44,027 nucleotides of DNA from positions 17,641-61,667 of the forward strand of contig NZ_JAOZPV010000004.1 of NCBI RefSeq assembly GCF_029932565.1, read 5' to 3'. Positions 28,417 to 37,182 of this stretch are shown in pieces. The DNA comes from Hydrogenimonas sp. Lineage in GTDB: Bacteria; Campylobacterota; Campylobacteria; Campylobacterales; Hydrogenimonadaceae. The notes under the pieces are model-generated. The model saw only the letters and a list, made by a program, of their open reading frames with translations, was not told the DNA's origin and ran no database searches. The translations under genes and the position numbers were made by a program. How positions within the stretch are numbered: position 1 is the first letter of the stretch; every line of letters starts with the position of its first letter.

Positions 28417-29250
28417 ATGGCGAAACAGAAGTGTCCGGAATGTCCGAAATGTATGCCTGGCTGGCTGGCGGCATTCGGAGATCTGATGAGTCTGCTGCTC
28501 TGTTTTTTCGTACTCCTTCTTTCGATGTCGACGATGGATGCGAAAAAACTCGAAGAGGCGATCGGATCGTTGGCGGGTGCGCTCAGCGTACTGGAAGGAG
28601 GCGAGCGGTCGGAGTTGCAGGAACGCCGTATGGAGAGCGGTACGGGGGGCGGGGCCGCCGCCACTTCTCCGACCGAGATAGAGACGTCGCAGCAGAGCCA
28701 GTCGCAGATGGCGGACCAGATCAGCAAAATGTGGATGCAGATGGTTTCTCTGAAAAACGAGATGAACGAAATCATGATGAGCCAGGGTGCTACGCCCGTC
28801 GCGCTGGAAGAGTCGGAGAAAGGATTTCTGCTCCGTCTGCCTGCCGAACTTCTTTTCAGGCCGGAAGAGGCGAAAATCGAAAACATGGATGCGATTCTGT
28901 TTCTGAAACGGATCGCAATGATTATCGACAGACTTCCCAATACGCTTCTGGTAAATGTCCGCGGCCATACCGACAACACGCGGCCCGGTCCCAGCAGCCC
29001 GTTCCGGGACAACTGGGAACTCTCTGCAGCGCGTGCCGTCTCCGTGGTGAAAGAACTCATCAAAGACGGGGTCGATCCCAAACGCCTTTCGGCATGCGGC
29101 AATGCCGAGTTCAAACCGATCGCAACCAATGCGACACCCGAAGGCCGGGCCAAAAACAGGCGGGTCGACCTCTACTTCTTCTCGAATGAACCGGAATTGG
29201 AAGGCAAAGCGAGAAAATCGATTCTTGATGCTGGTTTAAAGCCTGAATAG
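28417..29250 (+). CDS. motB: Flagellar stator protein MotB/PomB (OmpA-like C-terminus)
   Basis: N-terminal KCPECPKCMPGWLAAFGDLMSLLLCFFVLLLSMSTMD; VNVRGHTDNTRPG OmpA/MotB motif. Confidence 0.93.
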   Translation: MAKQKCPECPKCMPGWLAAFGDLMSLLLCFFVLLLSMSTMDAKKLEEAIGSLAGALSVLEGGERSELQERRMESGTGGGAAATSPTEIETSQQSQSQMADQISKMWMQMVSLKNEMNEIMMSQGATPVALEESEKGFLLRLPAELLFRPEEAKIENMDAILFLKRIAMIIDRLPNTLLVNVRGHTDNTRPGPSSPFRDNWELSAARAVSVVKELIKDGVDPKRLSACGNAEFKPIATNATPEGRAKNRRVDLYFFSNEPELEGKARKSILDAGLKPE

Positions 29251-29264
29251 GCTAAAATAGTCGA

Positions 29265-30008
29265 ATGAAATTGATGCCGAAACTGCTGTTTGCAAGCCTC
29301 CCTTTTTTGCTTTTGCCTCTTTTCGGTGCGGTCGATGTGCCAACTGTCAATCTGACGATGAGCGCACCGGCGGAACCGAAGGATCTCGTCAATACGCTCA
29401 ACATCATTATCGTTCTGACACTTCTCGTTCTGGCACCTTCCCTGATTCTCGTGATGACGAGTTTCCTTCGGCTCATCGTCGTCTTCGCCTTTCTGCGGCA
29501 GGCGCTCGGTACCCAGCAGACGCCGCCGACGCAGCTTCTGGTTACTCTGGCACTGGTACTGACCCTTTTCATCATGGAACCGATGGGAAAAGAGGCGTAC
29601 GAGAAGGGCATCCAACCCTACATGGACAAGAAGATCGGATATGAAGTGGCCTATGACGAAGCGGTCAAACCTTTTAAAAGTTTCATGCTTCGGAATACCC
29701 GCGAATCGGATCTTGCCCTCTTTTACCGTATCCGGAACCTCCCGAATCCGACCACCGAAGAGGAGGTGACATTGCCGATCCTCCTGCCGGCATTCATGAT
29801 CAGCGAACTCAAGACGGCGTTCGAGATAGGTTTTCTGATCTTCCTTCCCTTTCTCGTCATCGATATGGTTGTCAGTTCGGTCCTGATGAGTATGGGTATG
29901 ATGATGCTGCCGCCGGTCATGATATCGCTCCCTTTCAAAATCCTGATTTTTGTGTTGGTGGACGGATGGCATCTGCTCGTCGGCAATCTGGTAGAGAGTT
30001 TCAAATGA
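29265..30008 (+). CDS. fliP: Flagellar type III export protein FliP
   Basis: MTSFLRLIVVFAFLRQALGTQQTPPTQ; ILLPAFMISELKTAFEIGFLIFLPFLVIDMVV. Confidence 0.95.
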   Translation: MKLMPKLLFASLPFLLLPLFGAVDVPTVNLTMSAPAEPKDLVNTLNIIIVLTLLVLAPSLILVMTSFLRLIVVFAFLRQALGTQQTPPTQLLVTLALVLTLFIMEPMGKEAYEKGIQPYMDKKIGYEVAYDEAVKPFKSFMLRNTRESDLALFYRIRNLPNPTTEEEVTLPILLPAFMISELKTAFEIGFLIFLPFLVIDMVVSSVLMSMGMMMLPPVMISLPFKILIFVLVDGWHLLVGNLVESFK

Positions 30009-30022
30009 AACATTTGAAACTC
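29996..30022. repeat. 12-bp perfect hairpin spanning the fliP stop codon
   Basis: GAGTTTCAAATG (29996-30007) - AAA - CATTTGAAACTC (30011-30022). Confidence 0.9.
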
Positions 30023-30087
30023 GGTCATTTCGCACCCTGTGGGCGCTGGTCATTTCGTGTGCTGCGCACACTGTCATTGGTCATTCG
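30023..30087. repeat. GGTCATT heptamer-type repeat interrupted by small GC hairpins
   Basis: CGGTCATTTCG-caccctgtgggcgc-TGGTCATTTCG-tgtgctgcgcaca-CTGTCATTGGTCATTCGG. Confidence 0.8.
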
Positions 30088-30096
30088 GAGATATGT

Positions 30097-31212
30097 TTGA
30101 TGCATTGTAAGCATTTTGGGGCATGTGGAAGCTGTTCGCTTTACGAGAAGAGTTATGCGGCGCAGCTGGCCGGGAAGATGGGGCGGCTCAGCGCCATGCT
30201 GGAACCTTTCTACCGGGCCGCGATCACGCCGTTCCCTTCTCCCGACGCCCATTACCGTGCCCGCGCGGAATTCAAGATCTTCCACGATGATACCGGCTGT
30301 CACTACGCGATGCGACACCTGGACAAAAAGCGGTTCGTGGTGCTGGAAGAGTGCAACATGGTGGCCGAGCCGATCGCGAAACGGATGTGGAAACTGATGG
30401 ATCTCATCAATGAAGAGAAGGAACTTTCGCGCAAACTTTTCGGCATCGAGTTTCTCTCTGCAACTACCGATGAGATTTTGGTAACGATGCTCTACCATCG
30501 CAGATTGGATGCGGTATGGGAGGAGCGTGCGCGAAAGTTGCAGGTGGAGCTTGGTATTAAAATCATCGGCCGCAGCCGGAAGCAGAAGATTGTACTGGAT
30601 GAAGAGTTCGTGACGGAATCGCTCGACATCGCCGGACACACCTGGCATTACCGCCAATACGAGCAGAGTTTCACCCAGCCCAACCCTCTCGTCAACGTCA
30701 AAATGGTCGAATGGGCGATGCGGCAGGTTTCCCGGTTCGGGGAAGGGGATTTTTGCGAACTCTACGCCGGCGCCGGCAACTTCACGATCCCCCTTTCGAC
30801 GCTTTTTGAGAAGGTGATCGCCACCGAAATCTCCAAACGCTCCATCAAGGCGGCTCTTGAAAACTGTAAACTCAACGGCGTTACAAACATCACGTTTGTA
30901 CGGATGAGCAGCGAAGAGTTTACCGAAGCACTGGAGGGGAAACGGCAGTTCACACGGCTGAAAGAGGTGGATCTTTCCGATTACAATATCGGAACCGTAC
31001 TGGTCGATCCGCCCCGGGCAGGGCTTGACGAAGGGACCCGCAAGCTCATTTCGCGTTTCGACACGATCATCTATATCTCCTGCAATCCCGAAACCTTGAC
31101 ACGGGACCTGGATAGACTGACGCAGACCCACAGGGTGATGGATGCGGCACTTTTCGACCAGTTTCCCTATACGGAGCATATGGAGGCGGGAGTCGTTTTA
31201 GTGAAAAGTTAA
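30097..31212 (+). CDS. trmA: tRNA (uracil-5-)-methyltransferase TrmA
   Basis: FCELYAGAGNFTIPLSTLFEKV, VLVDPPRAGLDEGT, IIYISCNPETLTRDL. Confidence 0.93.
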   Translation: MMHCKHFGACGSCSLYEKSYAAQLAGKMGRLSAMLEPFYRAAITPFPSPDAHYRARAEFKIFHDDTGCHYAMRHLDKKRFVVLEECNMVAEPIAKRMWKLMDLINEEKELSRKLFGIEFLSATTDEILVTMLYHRRLDAVWEERARKLQVELGIKIIGRSRKQKIVLDEEFVTESLDIAGHTWHYRQYEQSFTQPNPLVNVKMVEWAMRQVSRFGEGDFCELYAGAGNFTIPLSTLFEKVIATEISKRSIKAALENCKLNGVTNITFVRMSSEEFTEALEGKRQFTRLKEVDLSDYNIGTVLVDPPRAGLDEGTRKLISRFDTIIYISCNPETLTRDLDRLTQTHRVMDAALFDQFPYTEHMEAGVVLVKS

Positions 31213-31333
31213 TAGTGAAAAGTTGGGGAAGCTGCGCTATGCTCGCTTTTTATTTTGAATGAAAAAATCAGGAAAGATGGAAGCGACAAAGCCGCCTCCT
31301 AAACTTTTAGTTTTTAGTTTTCAACGTTTCACT
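31200..31333. repeat. Intergenic element with inverted degenerate heptamer arms
   Basis: Left AGTGAAA|AGTTAAT|AGTGAAA|AGTTGGG; reverse complement of right AGTGAAA|CGTTGAA|AACTAAA|AACTAAA|AGTTTAG. Confidence 0.85.
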
Positions 31334-31823
31334 AAAGGAATGCACTCCACGCCTGTTTCAGCAGGCTGACATTCTCCGGCGTGGCGTATTGTTTGATGTA
31401 GTCGAGTAGAACCGGGGCGAATTTTCCCACCATGCCGCTATCCATGCCGAGTGCTTTGAAAGTACTTCCAACCATGTCGCTGTTGCCTAACATCTGAGCG
31501 GCGCCGTTGACGAGTGTTTCGTTGCCCTGTACCAGTGAGGAGAGGCCCGGTACGCTTTTGAGCAGTTCCGCATAGTTGGTCTGGGGCATGCTTTGGGCTG
31601 CCGTGCTCATCAGCGCTGCCGTACCGCCCGCTGCCTGTTTGTCGGTGATGCCAAGATTGCCTGTAAGTGCGGAAAGGAGGCCGGCAGATTCCTGCTCCGT
31701 CTCCGTTGTTTTCTGGCTGCTTTGTGTATAGCTTTCTGCCTGTTTCATGGCATCGTCGAAAATGCCGGCCTGAAGGGAGAGACCCATGCCCAGAAGTGCG
31801 ATTAGAACACTTTTTTTTATCAT
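31332..31823 (-). CDS. Secreted DUF2780-like protein
   Basis: Signal peptide MIKKSVLIALLGMGLSLQAG; VPGLSSLVQG...SDMVGSTFKALGMDSGMVGKFAPVLLDYIKQ resembles DUF2780 as remembered. Confidence 0.65.
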   Translation of the reverse strand: MIKKSVLIALLGMGLSLQAGIFDDAMKQAESYTQSSQKTTETEQESAGLLSALTGNLGITDKQAAGGTAALMSTAAQSMPQTNYAELLKSVPGLSSLVQGNETLVNGAAQMLGNSDMVGSTFKALGMDSGMVGKFAPVLLDYIKQYATPENVSLLKQAWSAFL

Positions 31824-31841
31824 TTCGGTATCCTTTGCAAT

Positions 31842-32357
31842 TTATTCTCCGCCGGAGGGGAGTCCTTCGGCTTTCCAGTCGAAGACGAATCCGCCTTCGA
31901 GATTGTAGACGTTTTCAAATCCGTTTTTTGCCAGTTTGTTGGCGGCATAGACGGAACGTTCCCCGCTTCGGCAGAGAATGACAATCGGTTTCTGCGTATT
32001 GCCTTTGGCAAGTTTTCTGACCTCCTCGACAAATTTTTTATTTTCGTCCATCATCGGTCGGTAGGTCTTTTTGGCATGTACCGCTTTGCCGTTTTTCTCT
32101 TCGACTTTCGCCACTTTCAGGCGGGTGTCGAGCGGAGGAAGATCGATCCGTACGAAAAAGACGGGAATATTGACCGAACCGACGGCATGTCCGGCATAGA
32201 GAAATTCGACGGGATCACGTACGTCGATCAGGATGGCACTCTCCTCTTTGATCATCCGTGCCGCCTCCTTTCCGTCGATATCGTCGGCGTATTCCATCTC
32301 CTCGGCGAACAGAAGGGTTGAAACGAGCAGCAACGAGGCAAAGATTATCTTTTTCAT
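31842..32357 (-). CDS. Periplasmic rhodanese-like protein
   Basis: Signal peptide MKKIIFASLLLVSTLLFAEE; ILIDVRDPVEFLYAGHAVGSVNIP; VILCRSGERSVYAANKL active-site loop CRSGERS. Confidence 0.88.
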   Translation of the reverse strand: MKKIIFASLLLVSTLLFAEEMEYADDIDGKEAARMIKEESAILIDVRDPVEFLYAGHAVGSVNIPVFFVRIDLPPLDTRLKVAKVEEKNGKAVHAKKTYRPMMDENKKFVEEVRKLAKGNTQKPIVILCRSGERSVYAANKLAKNGFENVYNLEGGFVFDWKAEGLPSGGE

Positions 32358-32445
32358 AACTCTCCCTATGTGCAAATTTGTGGAATTGTAACATAAACGG
32401 CGTGGAGCGATTGTGAACGAATGGGAATCGGAACGGAGTGTAGAT

Positions 32446-32460
32446 TGAAAATGATTATCA
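32446..32460 (+). promoter_or_regulatory. Fur box upstream of feoAB
   Basis: TGAAAATGATTATCA matches the 7-1-7 Fur consensus TGATAATnATTATCA at all specified positions but one. Confidence 0.8.
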
Positions 32461-32466
32461 ACATGA

Positions 32467-32495
32467 TTGACTTTGAAATTTTTTTGCTCTATAAT
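32467..32495 (+). promoter_or_regulatory. Sigma70 promoter of feoAB (TTGACT-17-TATAAT)
   Basis: TTGACT 32467-32472, 17-nt spacer, TATAAT 32490-32495. Confidence 0.8.
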
Positions 32496-32535
32496 TTGGC
32501 CAAATTATGCGTAGATGCCATCGTAAAGGGAGAGG

Positions 32536-32775
32536 ATGAAGCCGATTACGAAATGTAGAATCGGATGCGAAGGGACGATTGCCCGGATTCGTGCCCGGGA
32601 GCCGATCAAAGGGAGGCTCTTCTCTTTGGGGCTTGCCAAAGGGAGTCACATCAAAATTCTCGATCATACCCTCGCCAAGCAGACTTGGGAAGTCGAGAGT
32701 GACGGTACCAAGATCGCGTTGCGCGAGGAAGAGGCCGCATCGATTTTCATTGAGTCGCAGGAGTGTGATACGTGA
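32536..32775 (+). CDS. feoA: Ferrous iron transport protein FeoA
   Basis: 79 aa SH3-like: GRLFSLGLAKGSHIKILDHTLAKQTWEVESDGTKIALREEEAASIFI; overlaps feoB start. Confidence 0.85.
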   Translation: MKPITKCRIGCEGTIARIRAREPIKGRLFSLGLAKGSHIKILDHTLAKQTWEVESDGTKIALREEEAASIFIESQECDT

Positions 32776-34871
32776 AAAAAATCAGGGTCGCGCTGGCCGG
32801 ACAGCCGAATGTCGGTAAATCGTCCATCATCAATTCGGTGACCGGAGCCAGACTCCATGTCGGAAATTTTTCCGGTGTGACAGTCGAAAAAAAAGAGGTC
32901 TTTATCGAAAAAGGCGATTACGAAATCGAGATTATCGACCTGCCGGGCATCTATTCACTCAATGCCTATACGCCCGAGGAGCATGTCGCCAAAAAATACC
33001 TCTATGAAGAAGATTACGACCTGATAGTCAATGTCGTCGACGCCAATACACTCTCACGCAATCTCATCTTTACGATGCAGCTGATGGATATGCAGAAGAA
33101 GATGATTCTCGTTGTCAATATGATCGACGAGATCGAAAAGCAGGGTGGAGAGATTGACAGACACAAGCTCGAAGAGCTTCTCGGGATTCCCGTCGTTCTG
33201 ACATCGGCGAAAGAGCATCGCGGGGTCGACGAAATCATCGATCAGATCATCGTTACCTACGAAAGTGAAAAACCGAAAAACAAACTCTATTACGATGAGC
33301 GGATCGAAGAGCAGGTCAACCGGATCGTCAAAGTCCTTCACAAATCACCCCATTTCAAGGATCCGGAGTATGCCCGTTTCATTGCAATCCGGCTTTTGGA
33401 CAGGGATGAAGATATATACAAAATCATCCATGATCTGCCGATTTTCATCGAGCTGCATGAAATGCTCGGGAAGATCTACCGCGAACTTGAGCTGGAATAC
33501 GATGAAGAGAGCACCAGCGACGTCCTGAGCGGTGACCGCTATGCGCTCTCGAAGGCGCTGGTGATGGAAGCGGTCCGGAAACCGCAGAAAAAAGTGACGT
33601 TGACCGATCGTCTCGACAAACTGCTGATCCATCCGGTTTTCGGGCTGCCGATTTTCCTCTTTTTCATGTGGCTTCTGTTCCAGCTGACGTTCGAAGTCGG
33701 ATCGATACCGATGGATATGATCGATGCGGCTTTCACCGAAATGTCGAATCTCGTCAAAGCCGTGCTTCCGGACGGAGCGATCCAGTCGGTTCTGGCCGAT
33801 GGCGTGATTCCGGCTGTCGGATCGATCATCATGTTTCTGCCGAATATTCTGATTCTTTTTATGGGGATCAATCTGCTCGAGCAGACCGGCTACATGGCAA
33901 GAACGGCGTTTCTGCTCGACGGCTTTATGAAGAAGTTCGGTCTGCAGGGGAAAGCGTTCATTCCTCTTGTCAGCGGTTTCGGCTGTACCGTACCGGCATA
34001 TATGGCTGCCCGTACGCTCAAAAATCCGACCGATCGGATCATAACGATGCTGATACTCGGATTTATGAGCTGCTCCGCCAGACTTCCGGTCTATGTGCTG
34101 TTGATCGGTGCATTTTTTCCGATGGCACAGGCCGGAAACATCCTTTTCATCATCTATATCAGCGGTGCGATACTCGGACTGATTGTCGCGAAAATCCTTC
34201 GTACACTCCTTTTCAAGGGAGAGCCCGAACCGTTCGTCATGGAGATGCCACCCTACCGTTTCCCCTCGATGAAAGCGCTCGCAATGGAGCTCTGGATCAA
34301 AACCAGGCTCTTTTTGAAAAAAGCCGGAACGTTCATCGCCGGGGCTTCGATGATCATCTGGTTTTTAAGCACATACCCGCATCAGCCGGAAATCGAAGCC
34401 CGCTATCTGCAGAAAATCGAGATGACACAGGATGGGGAAGCGAAGGCGCAGCTGCAGAACGAGATGATCTCCAAAGTGCTCGAACGGAGTTATCTGGGAG
34501 AGATCGGCAAGACGCTCGAACCTGTTTTCCATCCGATCGGATTCGACTGGCGCATGTCTGTGGCGGTGGTAGCCGGACTGGCAGCCAAAGAGGTTGTCGT
34601 TTCGACGCTCGCGACGCTCTATGCAGTGGGAGATGCGGATGAAAAGAGCAACACGCTTCTGCAGAGACTCCGAGAAAATGTTACATTCAAGGCCGCGATC
34701 GCATTGATCGTCATCATCATGATCTATTCGCCCTGCATCGCTGCCATGAGTACCTTCTGGGTGGAGGTTCCGCAGTGGGTCTGGCGGGGATTCTATCTGG
34801 TCTATCCCAATCTGCTGGCCTGGCTGATGGCATTCGCTGTCTACAGATTGTTGGATTTTATGGGCTATTGA
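32772..34871 (+). CDS. feoB: Ferrous iron transporter FeoB
   Basis: GQPNVGKSSIINSVTGARLHVGNFSGVTVEKKE G domain; FGCTVPAYMAARTL gate region. Confidence 0.97.
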   Translation: MKKIRVALAGQPNVGKSSIINSVTGARLHVGNFSGVTVEKKEVFIEKGDYEIEIIDLPGIYSLNAYTPEEHVAKKYLYEEDYDLIVNVVDANTLSRNLIFTMQLMDMQKKMILVVNMIDEIEKQGGEIDRHKLEELLGIPVVLTSAKEHRGVDEIIDQIIVTYESEKPKNKLYYDERIEEQVNRIVKVLHKSPHFKDPEYARFIAIRLLDRDEDIYKIIHDLPIFIELHEMLGKIYRELELEYDEESTSDVLSGDRYALSKALVMEAVRKPQKKVTLTDRLDKLLIHPVFGLPIFLFFMWLLFQLTFEVGSIPMDMIDAAFTEMSNLVKAVLPDGAIQSVLADGVIPAVGSIIMFLPNILILFMGINLLEQTGYMARTAFLLDGFMKKFGLQGKAFIPLVSGFGCTVPAYMAARTLKNPTDRIITMLILGFMSCSARLPVYVLLIGAFFPMAQAGNILFIIYISGAILGLIVAKILRTLLFKGEPEPFVMEMPPYRFPSMKALAMELWIKTRLFLKKAGTFIAGASMIIWFLSTYPHQPEIEARYLQKIEMTQDGEAKAQLQNEMISKVLERSYLGEIGKTLEPVFHPIGFDWRMSVAVVAGLAAKEVVVSTLATLYAVGDADEKSNTLLQRLRENVTFKAAIALIVIIMIYSPCIAAMSTFWVEVPQWVWRGFYLVYPNLLAWLMAFAVYRLLDFMGY

Positions 34872-34872
34872 G

Positions 34873-35424
34873 ATGGATCGTACATGCAGCATACTTCTTG
34901 TCCCTTTTTTCGCAGGGGAGTGGCGGTTTGCATCCCCGCTCTCGTTGAAGCTGGAAGAGATATTCTCTCTCGAGGTGGTCTGGAGTTCGCCCGAACCGCT
35001 TCCCGCGGGGAGTTTTGACAGCCAAAGAGGACAGCACAGGGCATTTGAGCTGCTGCGGGCCGCCTGCATGGGCAAAACCGCGGAAAACCAGATCGTACTC
35101 GGAATCACCCATGAAGACATCTACGAAGGTCAGCTCAATTTCGTTTTCGGTCTTGCATCGGCGGCATACCGCTGCGCCGTCATTTCTACAGCCAGACTCT
35201 CCAACCGTTTCTACGGGATGGTGGAAGACGAGAACCTGTTTTTCCGACGCCTCGTAACCGAAGCGGTCCATGAAATCGGCCATACACTGGGGCTCGAGCA
35301 TTGTCCCGATCCGCACTGTGTCATGCATTTTTCCAACTCCCTTTCCGAAACCGACATCAAAGGATACAGATTTTGCGAGGTGTGCCGCCGAAAAGCCGAC
35401 AGGGCATTGGCCCCGTGCCGTTAA
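34873..35424 (+). CDS. Archaemetzincin-family metallopeptidase
   Basis: HEIGHTLGLEHCPDPHCVMHFSNSLSETDIKGYRFCEVCRRK: HExxHxxGxxH metzincin site plus two Cys pairs. Confidence 0.9.
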   Translation: MDRTCSILLVPFFAGEWRFASPLSLKLEEIFSLEVVWSSPEPLPAGSFDSQRGQHRAFELLRAACMGKTAENQIVLGITHEDIYEGQLNFVFGLASAAYRCAVISTARLSNRFYGMVEDENLFFRRLVTEAVHEIGHTLGLEHCPDPHCVMHFSNSLSETDIKGYRFCEVCRRKADRALAPCR

Positions 35425-35537
35425 GTCATTCCGATTCCACATCGTGAATTTCAGTCCTCTTTTGCTATACTTTTCCCAATTTAACGTACATAATGACAGT
35501 TGCAAAAATTGTCAGAATTGTAAACAAAGGATGAACT

Positions 35538-35966
35538 ATGGAGTGTGAATTTCCAACCATCAATGCCGATCCGGACGAGATCCGGGATATTTTCAAAGAG
35601 GTCAAAACGATTGCGGTGATCGGACTCTCTCCCGATGCGACAAAAGACAGCCATCGGGTTGCAAAGTATCTTCAGAGTGTCGGATACAAGATCATTCCGG
35701 TTTATCCGAAAGAGGAGACCATTCTGGGCGAGAAGGTCTATCGTTCGCTGAAAGAGATTCCCGGACAAATCGATATGGTGGATATTTTCAGAAAACCGGC
35801 AGCCGTCGGACCGATTGTCGAGGCATGCATAAAGCGGGGTGATGTGAAGGTGGTCTGGCTTCAAGCCGGGATTGTGAACAATGCCGCGGCGGAAGAGGCG
35901 AAAAAGGCCGGCATGAAAGTGGTGCAGAGCCGCTGCGCCATGGTGGATCATAGAAACCTCGCATGA
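35538..35966 (+). CDS. CoA-binding domain protein (YccU-like)
   Basis: TIAVIGLSPDATKDSHRVAKYLQSVGYKIIPVYPKE; VVWLQAGIVNNAAAEEAKKAGMKVVQSRCAMVDH. Confidence 0.9.
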   Translation: MECEFPTINADPDEIRDIFKEVKTIAVIGLSPDATKDSHRVAKYLQSVGYKIIPVYPKEETILGEKVYRSLKEIPGQIDMVDIFRKPAAVGPIVEACIKRGDVKVVWLQAGIVNNAAAEEAKKAGMKVVQSRCAMVDHRNLA

Positions 35967-37174
35967 TTCGACTGGACGATATTCAAACGGCCTATGAGCA
36001 GGTACGGAAAGTAGCTGTCGACACTCCCTTCTCCTATGCCCCGAAACTGAGCGAGGCGAGCGGGTTCGAAGTCTATTTGAAGAAGGAGAATCTTCAGACC
36101 ACCGGTTCGTTCAAGATCCGTGGAGCTTTCAACAAAATTGCATCGCTGAGTGACGAAGAGCGTGCCAAAGGTGTCGTAGCGGCGAGTGCGGGCAACCATG
36201 CACAGGGTGTGGCCCTTGCAGCGAAATATTTCAATATCCCTGCCACGATTATTATGCCGGAGACGACGCCGCTGACAAAAGTGGACGGTGTCAAGTCGTA
36301 TGGTGCCGAGGTCGTGCTTTCGGGGACAAACTACGATGAAGCGTATGCGTATGCGGTAGAGTTCGCGGAAGAGAAAAAACGTGTCTTCATCCACCCATTT
36401 GCGGACGATCAGGTGATTGCGGGACAGGGAACGATTGCACTCGAAATCCTCGACAGATGCGAGTACCCCGATGCACTGCTTGTTCCAGTCGGCGGCGGGG
36501 GACTTATCAGTGGGATCGCTACAGCGGTCAAAGTACTCTCCCCCCGGACCAAGGTGATCGGTGTCGCTGCCGAAGGTGCACCGGCGATGAAACTCTCGTT
36601 CGATGCGAGAAAGCCGATCGATACGACGGGAGTCAGAACGATTGCCGACGGTATCGCCGTACGTGATACCTCGCCGACGACACTTGCCTATATTCTCCGC
36701 TATGTCGACGATATTGTGCTTGTCAGCGACGATGAAATCGCCAATGCGATTCTCTACCTTCTGGAGAAACAGAAGCTGGTGGTCGAAGGTGCGGGTGCCG
36801 TCGGAGTCGCAGCTCTGCTTCACCGACGCCTCGATCTGCCCGAGAATGCAAAGGTCGTCACGGTATTGAGCGGCGGGAATATCGATGTGACGATGCTCTC
36901 CGTCATCATCGAAAAAGGTTTGTTGAAATCCTATCGGAAAATGAAACTCGTCGTGACGCTGGTCGACAAGCCCGGCAGTCTGATGAAACTGACCGAAATT
37001 CTGAAAGATGCGCAGGCCAATATCGTTCAGATCGGCTATGACCGGACTTCGCTCGATCTGAAATTCGGTGATGCCTACGTGTCGATTGCACTGGAAACGA
37101 AAGGCAAAGAGCATCAGCAGCTGATCAAAAGGCTGCTGCACGACTATGGGTATCGTTTTGAAGAGGAACACTGA
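35963..37174 (+). CDS. ilvA: Threonine ammonia-lyase
   Basis: KKENLQTTGSFKIRGAFNKI PLP lysine; VPVGGGGLISGIA; C-terminal ACT domain. Confidence 0.93.
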   Translation: MIRLDDIQTAYEQVRKVAVDTPFSYAPKLSEASGFEVYLKKENLQTTGSFKIRGAFNKIASLSDEERAKGVVAASAGNHAQGVALAAKYFNIPATIIMPETTPLTKVDGVKSYGAEVVLSGTNYDEAYAYAVEFAEEKKRVFIHPFADDQVIAGQGTIALEILDRCEYPDALLVPVGGGGLISGIATAVKVLSPRTKVIGVAAEGAPAMKLSFDARKPIDTTGVRTIADGIAVRDTSPTTLAYILRYVDDIVLVSDDEIANAILYLLEKQKLVVEGAGAVGVAALLHRRLDLPENAKVVTVLSGGNIDVTMLSVIIEKGLLKSYRKMKLVVTLVDKPGSLMKLTEILKDAQANIVQIGYDRTSLDLKFGDAYVSIALETKGKEHQQLIKRLLHDYGYRFEEEH

Positions 37175-37182
37175 ACGACGCC

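Noticed and set aside
35948-37171. 407-aa minus-strand ORF
   Set aside because: Antisense shadow of ilvA.
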